Positions 18,719 through 27,645 are shown, counted from the stretch's first letter. The stretch: 64,000 bases of DNA from Paraperibacillus marinus (GCF_046237605.1 NZ_CP143542.1:930001-994000), one strand, 5' to 3'. A program made the numbers and translations. The notes: generated from the sequence alone by a model not told the origin.

Positions 18719-19362
18719 GGCAAAAGACCCGGTGCTTTTGGCCAGACAACCTCATACCCGGCGGCCGAAAGCTCACCGGTTACAGCGGAGGGATTCATGG
18801 TCTGCACCCTGATCACCAGTCGTTTGAAGCCTTCATGCGCCCCATCAGGATAGACTAAAATGCTGATGATATTAGAATTCTTAGAACTTATGAGCTTTGC
18901 AATCTCACTCAGGATGCCTGTCCGGTCAGGAACCCTGAGTTCTATCTGTGAGCCTGGGCGGTTTGCCCCGGTGAGCTCAGCCAGGGTATGCAGAAGATCG
19001 GTCTCTGTGATGATTCCTGCCAGCTTATTGCCGCTTACGATAGGGAGACAGCTGATGTGGTGCTCGTAAAAGAGCCCTGAAACTTCTTCTACAAAATCAA
19101 GGGGATGTCCGGTGATGACCTCTCTTTTCATGATAGAGCTCACCGGCTGGTTCAGGTATTCCTCCTGCCCGTCCCTGTGAAAGATGGAAGGGGCTGCATC
19201 CTTGATGTCCCTGTCTGTAATCAATCCTTCAATCCCGCCCTGCTCATCTATTATGGGAATATGTCTTATTTTTTTGTCTTTGACGATTTGAAGTGCAGTG
19301 CCAATGGTGTCTGTTTCTGTTAAAGTTATAACATCCTTTTTCATGATTTCTTCTAAAATCAT
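18715..19362 (-). CDS. acuB: AcuB, CBS-pair and ACT domain protein
   Basis: A 215-residue cytoplasmic protein: two CBS domains (residues about 1-135, with VKDKKIRHIPIIDEQG and HHISCLPIVSGNKLAG) followed by an ACT-like domain (ELRVPDRTGILSEIAKLISS). Such pairs usually bind adenine nucleotides or S-adenosyl compounds and could report energy state to the acetylation system. The start is ATG 19362 behind AAGGGGTG; a more upstream in-frame Met is rejected. It lies 24 bases after acuA and overlaps acuC. The exact role is not established. Confidence 0.93.
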   Translation of the reverse strand: MILEEIMKKDVITLTETDTIGTALQIVKDKKIRHIPIIDEQGGIEGLITDRDIKDAAPSIFHRDGQEEYLNQPVSSIMKREVITGHPLDFVEEVSGLFYEHHISCLPIVSGNKLAGIITETDLLHTLAELTGANRPGSQIELRVPDRTGILSEIAKLISSKNSNIISILVYPDGAHEGFKRLVIRVQTMNPSAVTGELSAAGYEVVWPKAPGLLP

Positions 19363-19386
19363 TGAATTCACCCCTTGCTGCATTGG

Positions 19387-20019
19387 TTAGTACATAAACC
19401 GGTTCATAAAGCGGAGGTTATCAAATTTCTGGATAGACTCAGGGCTCACTCTTTTGCCGATTCGCGCCATCAGGCAGTTGGCTGGATGGGAGCTGATTTC
19501 CGGGTCGTCAGTGGCATAATAGACCAGGCCGCCGGCATTCATCATTTTTTCCATGATTTTTCTATACTCCCAGACATTCAGCCCGGTCCCCTTCAGGTCC
19601 CAGTGCCAGTAATACTCCGTTGTTATGATGATGAAATCCTCCATCGCATCGTCCATCATTGACACCTTAAGGAGATGCTTTCCAGCCGAGTATCCGCGGA
19701 ACTCCGGGCTGACTTCAATGGCCCCAAGTTCTATCAGGTCCTCCATTTTTCCTTCAGACCATCTCTCGAGCGGGTCAGGGTACAGGTATGTGACATATCC
19801 TACAACCGTATCTTTATGCCTTGCAATGAGGATGCGTCCTTCCGGGAGATCTGCGATGTCAATCAGTGCCTTATGCTGTTGAGAGGCCGGCCTGAATGCA
19901 TCAAGTCCCTCGTGGAAATCATAGCTCTTAAGCTTTTCCCCTGATATCGGGCCCTCGATTATCAATGCTCCATGCCTGGTTTTCAGCTCGGCAGCATTAT
20001 AGGTTTTTTCAAATTCCAT
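19387..20019 (-). CDS. acuA: AcuA, GNAT acetyltransferase acting on acetyl-CoA synthetase
   Basis: A 210-residue GNAT-family N-acetyltransferase. In B. subtilis AcuA acetylates the catalytic lysine of AcsA and inactivates it when acetyl-CoA is plentiful. Visible GNAT features: IARHKDTVVGYVTYLYP (strand before the cofactor site) and SPEFRGYSAGKHLL, an (R/Q)xxGxG/A-type acetyl-CoA loop. GGCGGTGAATGA precedes the ATG. First gene of acuABC, divergent from its target gene acsA, with 189 bases between the two starts. Confidence 0.95.
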   Translation of the reverse strand: MEFEKTYNAAELKTRHGALIIEGPISGEKLKSYDFHEGLDAFRPASQQHKALIDIADLPEGRILIARHKDTVVGYVTYLYPDPLERWSEGKMEDLIELGAIEVSPEFRGYSAGKHLLKVSMMDDAMEDFIIITTEYYWHWDLKGTGLNVWEYRKIMEKMMNAGGLVYYATDDPEISSHPANCLMARIGKRVSPESIQKFDNLRFMNRFMY

Positions 20020-20146
20020 TCATTCACCGCCTATATTAAAACTCACTCTTATTATACATAAAATAACAGGCGAGCTATCTTTTAAACTCGGGTATTCCAG
20101 TAAAAATATCGTAACTTTGATAATTGATCCTATAATAATCAAAAAA

Positions 20147-20175
20147 TTGAGAATAAATTTTCTTTATACTATAAT
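20147..20175 (+). promoter_or_regulatory. sigma-A promoter of acsA
   Basis: TTGAGA, 17-base spacer, TATAAT, 33 bases before the acsA start codon. No convincing cre site was found next to it. Confidence 0.8.
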
Positions 20176-20208
20176 TGAATGGTAAACATGAATAAGGGGG
20201 ACCTGCAT

Positions 20209-21927
20209 ATGAAAGTGGAAGCGTTACCAGTAATCAAGGGGGACTTTAATCTCCATAGCTATGAGGATGCTTACAAAAGCTTTGACTGGGCCGAGGCTGA
20301 AAAGCAATTTTCGTGGCATGAAACCGGCAGAGTGAATATGGCATACGAAGCGATTGACCGTCACGCAGAGACTTTCAGGAAAAATAAAGTCGCTTTGTAT
20401 TATAGAGACGGTGAACGCAATGAAAAGTATACGTTCAAGGATATGAAGGAATACACAAATAAAGCAGCCAATGTACTGAAGACGGACGGGAATGTGGAAA
20501 AAGGGGACAGGGTATTCATTTTCATGCCGCGTTCACCAGAGCTTTATTTTGCACTTCTGGGCGCAGTGAAGCTTGGGGCGATTGTAGGCCCGCTGTTTGA
20601 GGCATTCATGGAAGGGGCGGTCCGCGACCGGCTTGAGGACAGCGGTGCAAAGGTTCTCATCACCACACCTGAACTGCTGTCCCGTGTACCTGCTGAAGAG
20701 CTGCCTGAGCTGAAGACCATCTTTCTGGTGGGGGAAGGCATCCAGCAGGATGAAAAGCATATTGATTTCATGTCCAGGCTGAAAGAAGCGGACAAGAAGC
20801 TTGATATCGAATGGGTAGACCGCAATGACGGGCTGATTCTCCACTATACATCGGGCTCAACAGGCAAACCCAAGGGAGTGCTCCATGTACATAATGCTAT
20901 GATTCAGCACTACCAGACCGGCAAATGGGTGCTTGATCTGAAAGAGGAGGATGTCTATTGGTGCACAGCAGATCCAGGCTGGGTGACAGGTACTTCCTAC
21001 GGAATTTTCTCTCCATGGCTGAATGGGGCAGCAAATGTGATAGTAGGCGGCCGTTTCAAGCCGGAAACCTGGTATCAGACTATCGAAGATTACGGAGTGA
21101 CAGTCTGGTACAGCGCACCTACTGCTTTCAGGATGCTTATGGGTGCCGGGGATGAAGTGATCAAGAAGTTCGACCTGAGCTCACTGCGCCATTTAATCAG
21201 TGTCGGTGAACCGCTCAATCCGGAAGTAGTGCGCTGGGGAATGAAAGTCTTCAACAAGCGCATCCATGATTCCTGGTGGATGACCGAAACCGGGGCACAG
21301 ATTATCAGCAACTATCCGAGTCTTGAAATCAAGCCCGGCTCAATGGGCAAGCCAATACCTGGAGTACAGGCGGCGATTGTGGATGACCAGGGTAATGAAC
21401 TTCCTCCGAACCGGATGGGGAACCTTGCCATCAAAAAAGGCTGGCCGTCCATGATGAATGCGATCTGGAATAACCCGCAGAAATATGAATCATATTTTAT
21501 GCCAGGCGGCTGGTATGTGTCCGGGGACTCTGCCTACATGGATGAAGAAGGCTACTTCTGGTTCCAGGGGCGGATCGATGATGTGATTATGACGGCTGGG
21601 GAACGGGTAGGCCCGTTCGAAGTGGAAAGCAAGCTGGTCGAACATCCGGCCATTGCAGAGGCCGGAGTAATCGGCAAGCCGGATCCTGTCAGGGGAGAAA
21701 TCATCAAGGCATTTGTGGCGCTGCGTGATGGCTATGAAGCATCAGATGAGCTGATTGATGAAATCAGGCAGTTTGTTAAGAAAGGGCTCGCTGCCCATGC
21801 TGCCCCTCGGGAAATCGAGTTCAAGGATAAGCTTCCTAAGACCAGGAGCGGCAAAATCATGCGCCGCGTCCTGAAGGCCTGGGAACTGGACCTGCCGACA
21901 GGCGATTTATCAACCATGGAAGATTGA
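20209..21927 (+). CDS. acsA: acetyl-CoA synthetase
   Basis: Converts acetate, ATP and CoA into acetyl-CoA, AMP and PPi, letting cells reuse excreted acetate. The ATG at 20209 with AAGGGGG upstream gives 572 aa, the B. subtilis length. Visible: AMP-binding P-loop LHYTSGSTGKPKG near residue 220, WWMTETGAQI, the hinge/adenylate motif SGDSAYMDEEGYFWFQGR and the C-terminal KTRSGKIMRR. Lys549 in that last motif is the residue that AcuA acetylates in B. subtilis; acuABC lies next door in the divergent direction. Confidence 0.97.
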   Translation: MKVEALPVIKGDFNLHSYEDAYKSFDWAEAEKQFSWHETGRVNMAYEAIDRHAETFRKNKVALYYRDGERNEKYTFKDMKEYTNKAANVLKTDGNVEKGDRVFIFMPRSPELYFALLGAVKLGAIVGPLFEAFMEGAVRDRLEDSGAKVLITTPELLSRVPAEELPELKTIFLVGEGIQQDEKHIDFMSRLKEADKKLDIEWVDRNDGLILHYTSGSTGKPKGVLHVHNAMIQHYQTGKWVLDLKEEDVYWCTADPGWVTGTSYGIFSPWLNGAANVIVGGRFKPETWYQTIEDYGVTVWYSAPTAFRMLMGAGDEVIKKFDLSSLRHLISVGEPLNPEVVRWGMKVFNKRIHDSWWMTETGAQIISNYPSLEIKPGSMGKPIPGVQAAIVDDQGNELPPNRMGNLAIKKGWPSMMNAIWNNPQKYESYFMPGGWYVSGDSAYMDEEGYFWFQGRIDDVIMTAGERVGPFEVESKLVEHPAIAEAGVIGKPDPVRGEIIKAFVALRDGYEASDELIDEIRQFVKKGLAAHAAPREIEFKDKLPKTRSGKIMRRVLKAWELDLPTGDLSTMED

Positions 21928-21935
21928 TATGAAAC

Positions 21936-21970
21936 AGGCTGTCCCTTTTTCAGAGGGGCAGCCTTTTTTC
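21936..21970 (+). terminator. terminator of acsA
   Basis: GGCTGTCCC / GGGGCAGCC stem with T-run. Confidence 0.85.
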
Positions 21971-21996
21971 TTTAATTATCATCGCCGTTCACGGCC

Positions 21997-22110
21997 TCAT
22001 TTTGTTTTATCCGGGCGGCCGGGCTTTTGGCTGTCTGTGCGGAATCCCGTCTGTGAATTTTGATCGCTTCTGTCCTGTTCAATGCTTGTATTCTTATTAT
22101 CGTTTTTCAT
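21997..22110 (-). CDS. small hydrophilic protein, 37 aa
   Basis: ATG at 22110 with AAAGGTGGTGAAG six bases before it opens a 37-codon frame that begins MKNDNKNTSIEQDRSDQ and contains QTGFRTDSQKPGRPD. It is rich in Asp, Asn, Gln, Lys and Arg, without hydrophobic residues, Cys or predicted fold, like many spore-associated or stress minor proteins of Bacillus. It stops just beyond the acsA terminator in opposite orientation. The good ribosome site is the main support; function unknown. Confidence 0.5.
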   Translation of the reverse strand: MKNDNKNTSIEQDRSDQNSQTGFRTDSQKPGRPDKTK

Positions 22111-22296
22111 TGATCTTCACCACCTTTTATTGTTTCTATTTTGGATTACACATGCTGAATTTATTCTGAAATGAACAGTCTCCTTTAAGGGAATGCTAAC
22201 TGCAGCAGAAATACTAAGGCCGGCATAAGCTTTAGGTTTGAAGACGGCTGCAGGGGATAAAGGGTCTATAGTAATGAACATAGAGAGGTGTTGAAA

Positions 22297-22437
22297 ATGG
22301 TAGAAAATGAAGTGACACGTTATTGCGAAAACTGTAAAAGAGAAACCATTCAGCATGCGAGAGAGGATGCCCTGGAGATCGAGTACAAGTGTACTGTATG
22401 CCATACTGAGGATGACGTTGTGAAAACGTTTTTTTAA
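22297..22437 (+). CDS. small zinc-ribbon protein, 46 aa
   Basis: Opens at ATG 22297 behind GAGAGGTG and reads MVENEVTRYCENCKRETIQ to a TAA at 22435. Two CxxC pairs (YCENC and KCTVC, 18 residues apart) form a classical zinc-ribbon knuckle set. The rest is acidic and Thr/Lys-rich. No family name is recognised; a role binding nucleic acid or a protein partner is plausible. It lies between acsA and a convergent PBP gene and shares the latter's bidirectional terminator. Confidence 0.72.
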   Translation: MVENEVTRYCENCKRETIQHAREDALEIEYKCTVCHTEDDVVKTFF

Positions 22438-22510
22438 ATAAGTCAAAAGTATAGCTGATTGGAAGCCTCAGCTTTTCGAAGAAGTCCTGCTTTCCCATGC
22501 CCTCAGCCGA

Positions 22511-22543
22511 AAAAAAGCACGCTCGTGAAGAGCGTGCTTTTTG
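22511..22543. terminator. bidirectional terminator before the PBP gene
   Basis: AAAAAGCACGCTC / GAGCGTGCTTTTT perfect stem with a five-base loop; flanked by A-run and T-run. Confidence 0.9.
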
Positions 22544-22551
22544 GTGCTGCC

Positions 22552-25437
22552 TTATTCACTATCTTCTTCTGAGGCAGCTGCCGGCTTAGCCGGCACCGCT
22601 GCCTCTGGTTTATCATCAGGTTTTTTTGGTTCCGGTTTTTTCTCTTCAGGTTTTTTCTGTTCAGGTTCTACCTGGACAGGCTTTTCTTCTTTTGGCTTTT
22701 CAGTCTTTTTACTGTCCTCCGCCGGTTTTCCTGCATTCACCTTATTGGATGACGGAGATTCTTTCCCTGCAATATCGACAGCACGAACAGTATATTCTCC
22801 ATTCCCGGCCTTGAAGCTGAGTGAGCTTCCGGCCTTAACGATACCGACCTTTGAGCCGTTTTCATAAATCCGGTAACCGATGACATCAGAATCAGGGCTT
22901 GCGCCCCAGACCAGGTAACCATTCTTTATGGACGCACTCACAGCTGATGGTGATTTCCCGTTCTCGGGGAGGGTCTGGTTCGAGAAGCTTCCCGTCCCCT
23001 TATCATCGCTCCTGCCTCCAAGGACTCCGCCTGGGTTGACTAAGTATTTGCTGCCAAGTTTCTGCAGGATCTCCGAGCTTAGCATGATGCCTTTTTCGGT
23101 AAATTCTTCAGGAGTGACAGGCAGGGCGATGTAGCTGCGGCCGCCAATGCTGACAAATCTTCCCGAATCGAATTTGCCGTCTATCCTGGATGCTGCGAAC
23201 TGTGCATTGGCCAGGTCGGAGCCTCCGCCGCCATTAATTTTGAGCTGGCTGCACACACTTGCCGGGAGCCCGGTGACTTCACAGGAAGATCGGGATACAA
23301 TTCCGCCCGGCATTTCAAAACGCTTATCTGTCGCTACCTGCTTAGGATTTACATCATAAGCGGCATTCAGGAGATCAGCCCATAAATAGAGATTGCGCTG
23401 GGAGTACGTGAGGCCGCCCCAGACTTTTTCAAGCGGCTTAGGATTATCATAGCCCATCCATGTGCCGAACGTTACTTTGGGATTCGAAGCGACAAACCAG
23501 GCATCGTGGTAATCCTGGCCTGTTCCCGTTTTCCCCGCCCAGTCTGAGCTGAATTTCATCCTTGAATTCAGGCCGGCCGCTGTACCCCGCCTGATTACGT
23601 CCCTCATCATATCGATGGTCAGATATGCCGTCTGCGGGCTGAATACTCTCACTTTTTTATTCTTATGCTGATAGATGACCTTGCCGTCTGCTGATTCTAT
23701 CTTATCGATCATATAAGCATCTTCAAATTGGCCGCCGTTTGCAAATGTTGCATAAGCATTCACATTTTCTTCGACGGTCACACCGCGTTCAAGTGCGCCA
23801 AGGGCCATTGAAATATGATGATGGTCACCATCCGTAATGGTACTGATTCCCATCTTCTCCAGATACCCCACAGGATCGCGATTTTGTATATCCATATAAA
23901 ACTTGACTGCCGGTACATTATAGGAATTCAGCAGGGCTGTCCGTGCGGTCGTGATGCCATGGAATTTTTCACCATAATTGTGGGGCTCATAAGATCCTGC
24001 CCCTGTCGGTACCTTGATGGGAAGGTCCGCTACGAGGCTTCCGGGCGACAGCACTCCAAGTTCAATGGCGGGAGCGTACACGAGCAGGGGTTTCATGGTG
24101 GAACCATTCGGCCTCAAGGAGCTTGTGGCGTGATTGGTCTGCCCGCGTTTGTAATCCCGGCCGCCAATGAAGCTCAATATTTTGCCCGATTGGTTTTCAA
24201 TGAGCATCGCACCCACCTGCACAGGTTCAGAGGATGACGATTTAGGCGTCTTCAGCTTATCTGGACCATAGTTCGGGTAATTCCGCTTTGCTTTTTCCAT
24301 ATTATCCAGGATCTTTTTATCAATGGTTGTGTGGATCTTATAGCCGGATGAACGAATGTTCCGGTCAGCCAGTGTCTCATATTGCTCCTTGAGCTTCTTG
24401 CTTTTCTTATAGTCTTCGGGTTTAATATTATCCTGGCCAGCAAGAAACTCAGCAAGGATTACGATGGACCGCTTTTCAACCTCATAGGTAAGCCAAGGGT
24501 ATTTCTCCTGAGGCTGCGGTGTTCTTCCAATAAAGTCTTTTACAATATTGTATTTAATGGCGCTGTCATACTCTGCTTTTGTAATGAAGCCTTCGCGGAG
24601 CATCCGGCTGAGCACTGTGCGCATCCGCTGCAGTCCTGGATCGAGGTTCTCCTTCAGTGTCCCATTCTGGGTATATGGCGTGTAGCCAAACGGGCTCTGC
24701 GGCAGGCCTGCCAGGAAGGCTGCCTGAGGCAGGTTCAATTTGCTGACTTCTTTGCCGAAGATGCCCTTTGCCGCAGATTGGACTCCTGCTACATTCCTGC
24801 CATTTGAGTTCCTCCCAAATGTAGATAGATTCAAATAAGCGGTGAGGATTTCCTTTTTATCAAAGAATTTTTCCAGCCGCAGTGCGAGCAGTATTTCCTT
24901 TGCCTTCCGGTCAAAGGAAACTTCGTTTGTAAGGATTTGATTTTTGATGATCTGCTGTGTCAGAGTACTTCCTCCAGAACGGGTTGAGGAATTCGTCATG
25001 TCCTGGAAGATGGCCCTCAGGATGGCCTTTGGGACTACTCCATCATGTTTGTAGAAGTATTCGTCTTCTGTGGCGATTAATGCGTTGGATAAATGTTCGG
25101 GGATTTGATCGATGGTTACTGTCTCACGTTCTAAATCAGACCTCATCTTACCCATATACACATTGCCAGCGAAATAAATTTCAGATGTCTCATTGAAGTT
25201 GTACACCTGTCTCTTCAGGTCCTGTTCTGAGCGGACCTTTTCATCCTTGACCAGTGAGGCGAAATAACCTGCCCCCACGCCCCCTGCAAAGGAAGCACCG
25301 ATCACGGCTGCGATTAAAAATATCAAAAATAAGTTCCATATGACTTGATATGTAATGCTGAATCGTCTTTTCGTCTTTTCCTCCTCAAGGAAAGAACGGA
25401 TATTCTTCACAATGTCTTTAAAAGGATTATTGTCCAT
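22552..25437 (-). CDS. class A penicillin-binding protein, PBP1A family
   Basis: A 961-residue bifunctional peptidoglycan glycosyltransferase/transpeptidase. ATG 25437 behind AGGGGGGATT is the start; upstream codons are rejected. Order: cytoplasmic head, TM helix (LFLIFLIAAVIGASFAGGVG), GT51 domain (ATEDEYFYKHDGV, GGSTLTQQIIKNQ, KEILTAYLN), transpeptidase with STMK, SYN and KTGTG motifs, a fibronectin type III domain at about 832-903, and a 58-residue tail made almost only of Lys, Pro, Glu and Asp. All catalytic motifs are intact. The Fn3 module plus charged tail probably lies in the wall. It sits between acsA and tyrS, where B. subtilis has no PBP. Confidence 0.93.
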   Translation of the reverse strand: MDNNPFKDIVKNIRSFLEEEKTKRRFSITYQVIWNLFLIFLIAAVIGASFAGGVGAGYFASLVKDEKVRSEQDLKRQVYNFNETSEIYFAGNVYMGKMRSDLERETVTIDQIPEHLSNALIATEDEYFYKHDGVVPKAILRAIFQDMTNSSTRSGGSTLTQQIIKNQILTNEVSFDRKAKEILLALRLEKFFDKKEILTAYLNLSTFGRNSNGRNVAGVQSAAKGIFGKEVSKLNLPQAAFLAGLPQSPFGYTPYTQNGTLKENLDPGLQRMRTVLSRMLREGFITKAEYDSAIKYNIVKDFIGRTPQPQEKYPWLTYEVEKRSIVILAEFLAGQDNIKPEDYKKSKKLKEQYETLADRNIRSSGYKIHTTIDKKILDNMEKAKRNYPNYGPDKLKTPKSSSSEPVQVGAMLIENQSGKILSFIGGRDYKRGQTNHATSSLRPNGSTMKPLLVYAPAIELGVLSPGSLVADLPIKVPTGAGSYEPHNYGEKFHGITTARTALLNSYNVPAVKFYMDIQNRDPVGYLEKMGISTITDGDHHHISMALGALERGVTVEENVNAYATFANGGQFEDAYMIDKIESADGKVIYQHKNKKVRVFSPQTAYLTIDMMRDVIRRGTAAGLNSRMKFSSDWAGKTGTGQDYHDAWFVASNPKVTFGTWMGYDNPKPLEKVWGGLTYSQRNLYLWADLLNAAYDVNPKQVATDKRFEMPGGIVSRSSCEVTGLPASVCSQLKINGGGGSDLANAQFAASRIDGKFDSGRFVSIGGRSYIALPVTPEEFTEKGIMLSSEILQKLGSKYLVNPGGVLGGRSDDKGTGSFSNQTLPENGKSPSAVSASIKNGYLVWGASPDSDVIGYRIYENGSKVGIVKAGSSLSFKAGNGEYTVRAVDIAGKESPSSNKVNAGKPAEDSKKTEKPKEEKPVQVEPEQKKPEEKKPEPKKPDDKPEAAVPAKPAAASEEDSE

Positions 25438-25465
25438 AGTGTAAATCCCCCCTAAAATCAGATAC

Positions 25466-25474
25466 ATTATAGCA
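25466..25474 (-). promoter_or_regulatory. extended -10 promoter of the PBP gene
   Basis: Minus strand reads TGCTATAAT, an extended -10 element, about 30 bases before the start codon; no good -35. Confidence 0.5.
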
Positions 25475-25531
25475 CAAATAACGCTTTGATATTGTATGAT
25501 TCGCCAATTTATTAAGCAGCCCCAGTTATAT

Positions 25532-25561
25532 TTGACAAGATGCTGTCTTATATGGTAAAAA
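25532..25561 (+). promoter_or_regulatory. promoter of the tyrS T-box transcript
   Basis: Consensus TTGACA at 25532 with TAAAAA 18 bases later; transcription would start just before the T-box. Confidence 0.55.
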
Positions 25562-25609
25562 ATCATTATTACTTTCATATGAAAAAAGCACTGATAGGAT
25601 TCAGTAGTT

Positions 25610-25832
25610 TTTCTATCCCTGTCCAAGAGAGCCGGTGGCTGCTGAAAACCGGTACACATAGAAAAGCGAATTACCTCCTTGAGCTTCTGCCCCTAAAATA
25701 ATTTAGTATGAGTAAGGGCAGACGATGCAGCGTTCGTTAACGCTTCAAGCGGAGGGCAGGTTTTTGCCCTCAAGTTGGGTGGTACCGCGATTTAATTCGT
25801 CCCTTCAATCATTTGAAGGGGCGTTTTTTATT
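25610..25832 (+). promoter_or_regulatory. T-box leader of tyrS (tyrosine specifier)
   Basis: Contains the T-box core GGGTGGTACCGCG at 25777-25789 just before a terminator (CCCTTCAA / TTGAAGGG plus T-run) at 25798-25830. Upstream are the AGAGAG-type stem I motif and a specifier region GAATTACCTCCTTGAG, in which the codon TAC (25672-25674) fits tyrosine. Uncharged tRNA-Tyr would bind here and stabilise the antiterminator, so tyrS is read only when tyrosine is short. Confidence 0.95.
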
Positions 25833-25861
25833 TGGAAAAAATTAGTTCAGGAGGAATCAGC

Positions 25862-27124
25862 ATGGATTTGATACAGGATTTAAAATGGCGGGGAATTATT
25901 TATCAGCAGACGGATGAAGAGGGGCTGGCAACCCTTCTTGAAAAAGAGAAAATTTCCATATACTGCGGAATCGATCCAACTGCCGATTCAATGCATATCG
26001 GGCACCTGCTGCCATTTTTGACTCTCCGCCGCTTCCAGCAGCATGGACATCGTCCGCTTGCTTTGGTGGGGGGAGCGACAGGGCTGATCGGGGATCCAAG
26101 CGGCAAGAGCGAGGAACGCAATCTATTGACGATCGAAGCGGTAAAAGGGAATGCGGACAGCATCAAGGGCCAGCTGCACAGGATTTTTGAATTTGAAGGG
26201 GAAAATGGGGCAGTCATGGTCAATAACTATGACTGGATCAGCGCCATCGATATGGTCACCTTCCTGAGGGACTTCGGGAAACATATCGGCATCAACTATA
26301 TGCTGGCCAAAGATACCATATCTTCAAGGCTCGAAACGGGCATTTCATTCACAGAGTTCACATATACCATTCTCCAGGCGATTGACTTCAATCATTTATA
26401 CGGAAATTACAACTGCAAGCTTCAGATTGGAGGAAGCGATCAATGGGGAAATATCACGACGGGCCTTGAACTGATCCGGAAAAAACAGGATGAGGGCGCA
26501 AAAGCCTTTGGACTCACCATCCCGCTTGTGACCAAAGCGGATGGAACCAAATTCGGAAAGACAGAAAGCGGAGCAGTATGGCTGGATCCTGAGAAGACCT
26601 CACCATATGAGTTTTACCAGTTCTGGATCAATACGGCGGATGCCGATGTTGTGAAGTACCTGAAGTACTTTACATTCCTTTCACACGAGGAAATTGAGGA
26701 ACTGAGCAGGGCAGTGGAGGCGGAACCGCATCTGCGCCGTGCACAGAAAAGGCTCGCTGAAGAAATGACCCGCCTGATCCATGGTGAAGAATCCCTGCAG
26801 CAGGCGGTCAAAATTACAGCTGCGCTGTTCAGCGGAGATATCAAAACCCTGTCAGCCGCTGAAATTAAGCAAGGATTTAAGGATGTTCCTACCTATGAAC
26901 AGGAAGGCGGAACGGAGACACCATTAGTCGACCTGCTTGTTCAGGCTGGCATCTCTCCGTCCAAAAGGCAGGCCCGGGAGGATATCCAAAACGGAGCTGT
27001 GAGCATCAATGGCGATAAAGTGACAGACCAGGGACATATCCTGTCTGAAGAAGACAAAATTGACGGCCAGTTCACAATTATCCGCAGGGGTAAAAAGAAA
27101 TACACGATGATTAAGCATAAATAA
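25862..27124 (+). CDS. tyrS: tyrosyl-tRNA synthetase
   Basis: Charges tRNA-Tyr; class I synthetase, 420 aa. The ATG at 25862 behind CAGGAGGAATC is preferred over an in-frame codon ten residues upstream. Visible: the HIGH signature as MHIGHLLPFLTL, the KMSKS loop as KFGKTESG, tyrosine-site residues around GGSDQWGN, and a C-terminal S4 RNA-binding domain (SPSKRQAREDIQNGAVSING). Controlled by the T-box just upstream. Confidence 0.97.
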   Translation: MDLIQDLKWRGIIYQQTDEEGLATLLEKEKISIYCGIDPTADSMHIGHLLPFLTLRRFQQHGHRPLALVGGATGLIGDPSGKSEERNLLTIEAVKGNADSIKGQLHRIFEFEGENGAVMVNNYDWISAIDMVTFLRDFGKHIGINYMLAKDTISSRLETGISFTEFTYTILQAIDFNHLYGNYNCKLQIGGSDQWGNITTGLELIRKKQDEGAKAFGLTIPLVTKADGTKFGKTESGAVWLDPEKTSPYEFYQFWINTADADVVKYLKYFTFLSHEEIEELSRAVEAEPHLRRAQKRLAEEMTRLIHGEESLQQAVKITAALFSGDIKTLSAAEIKQGFKDVPTYEQEGGTETPLVDLLVQAGISPSKRQAREDIQNGAVSINGDKVTDQGHILSEEDKIDGQFTIIRRGKKKYTMIKHK

Positions 27125-27173
27125 TAAAAAAGCACCGGGGCAGAAATGCCGCCGGTGCATTCTTGGATTTAAA

Positions 27174-27208
27174 TAAAAAACAGATCCTGCAGGATCTGTT
27201 TTTTTTTA
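27174..27208 (+). terminator. terminator of tyrS
   Basis: CAGATCCTGCAGGATCTG palindrome preceded by A-run and followed by nine T. Another GC-rich hairpin with little T-run lies just upstream at 27131-27160. Confidence 0.88.
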
Positions 27209-27284
27209 ATATTAACGAGAGTATCCTAATTGTTTGTAAAAACCCTAGAAATATAATTGTGATGCTCCTCCAAACCTCCCCCCA

Positions 27285-27645
27285 TTGGAGCGGGGCAGGA
27301 GCTGAGCTTCCTCGGCTTAGCCTGCGGGGTCTCACCTGTCCCGCTTTTTCCCGCTGCAAAAAGCGCAGAACGGTGCCTGCTAAATACAATAATTTCTAAA
27401 GCTCAATGTTTGTATTTTCAGGTTGAGACAATGAAATTTGTTAGCAGGCAGCGACCTGTCAAGCATAAGGCGAGCAGGTCGTGGGAAGTGCTCTTCCTCC
27501 CATGGACTGATTGACTTATGACTCGAAGGCCGAAAGTCAAGCAGCCGGAGCAGGAGTCTCACCCCTTACACTCCAAACAACCACGTTTAACAATCCAATC
27601 TCCCATTGATCATGTAAAAAACAACATTCTTTTAGAATAGAGCCT
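27285..27645. repeat. dispersed repeat R1, enlarged copy (R1b)
   Basis: Core GCCTGCGGGGTCTCACCTG, an insert and then CAGCCGGAGCAGGAGTCTCA, the same order as in the 15.2 kb copy. The insert starts with stem TGCCTGCTAA / TTAGCAGGCA, at the position where the other copy has a different complementary pair. AGCATAAGGCGAGCAGG and CATGG.CTGATTGACTTA blocks are shared. The AT-rich outer edge TTCTTTTAGAATAGAGCCTT is at 27626-27645. The stretch from 27208 to 28025 has no gene I can support. Confidence 0.75.

Noticed and set aside
20020..20146. cre site between acuA and acsA
   Set aside because: CcpA control is known for these genes in B. subtilis, but I found no sequence here matching the consensus well enough to report.
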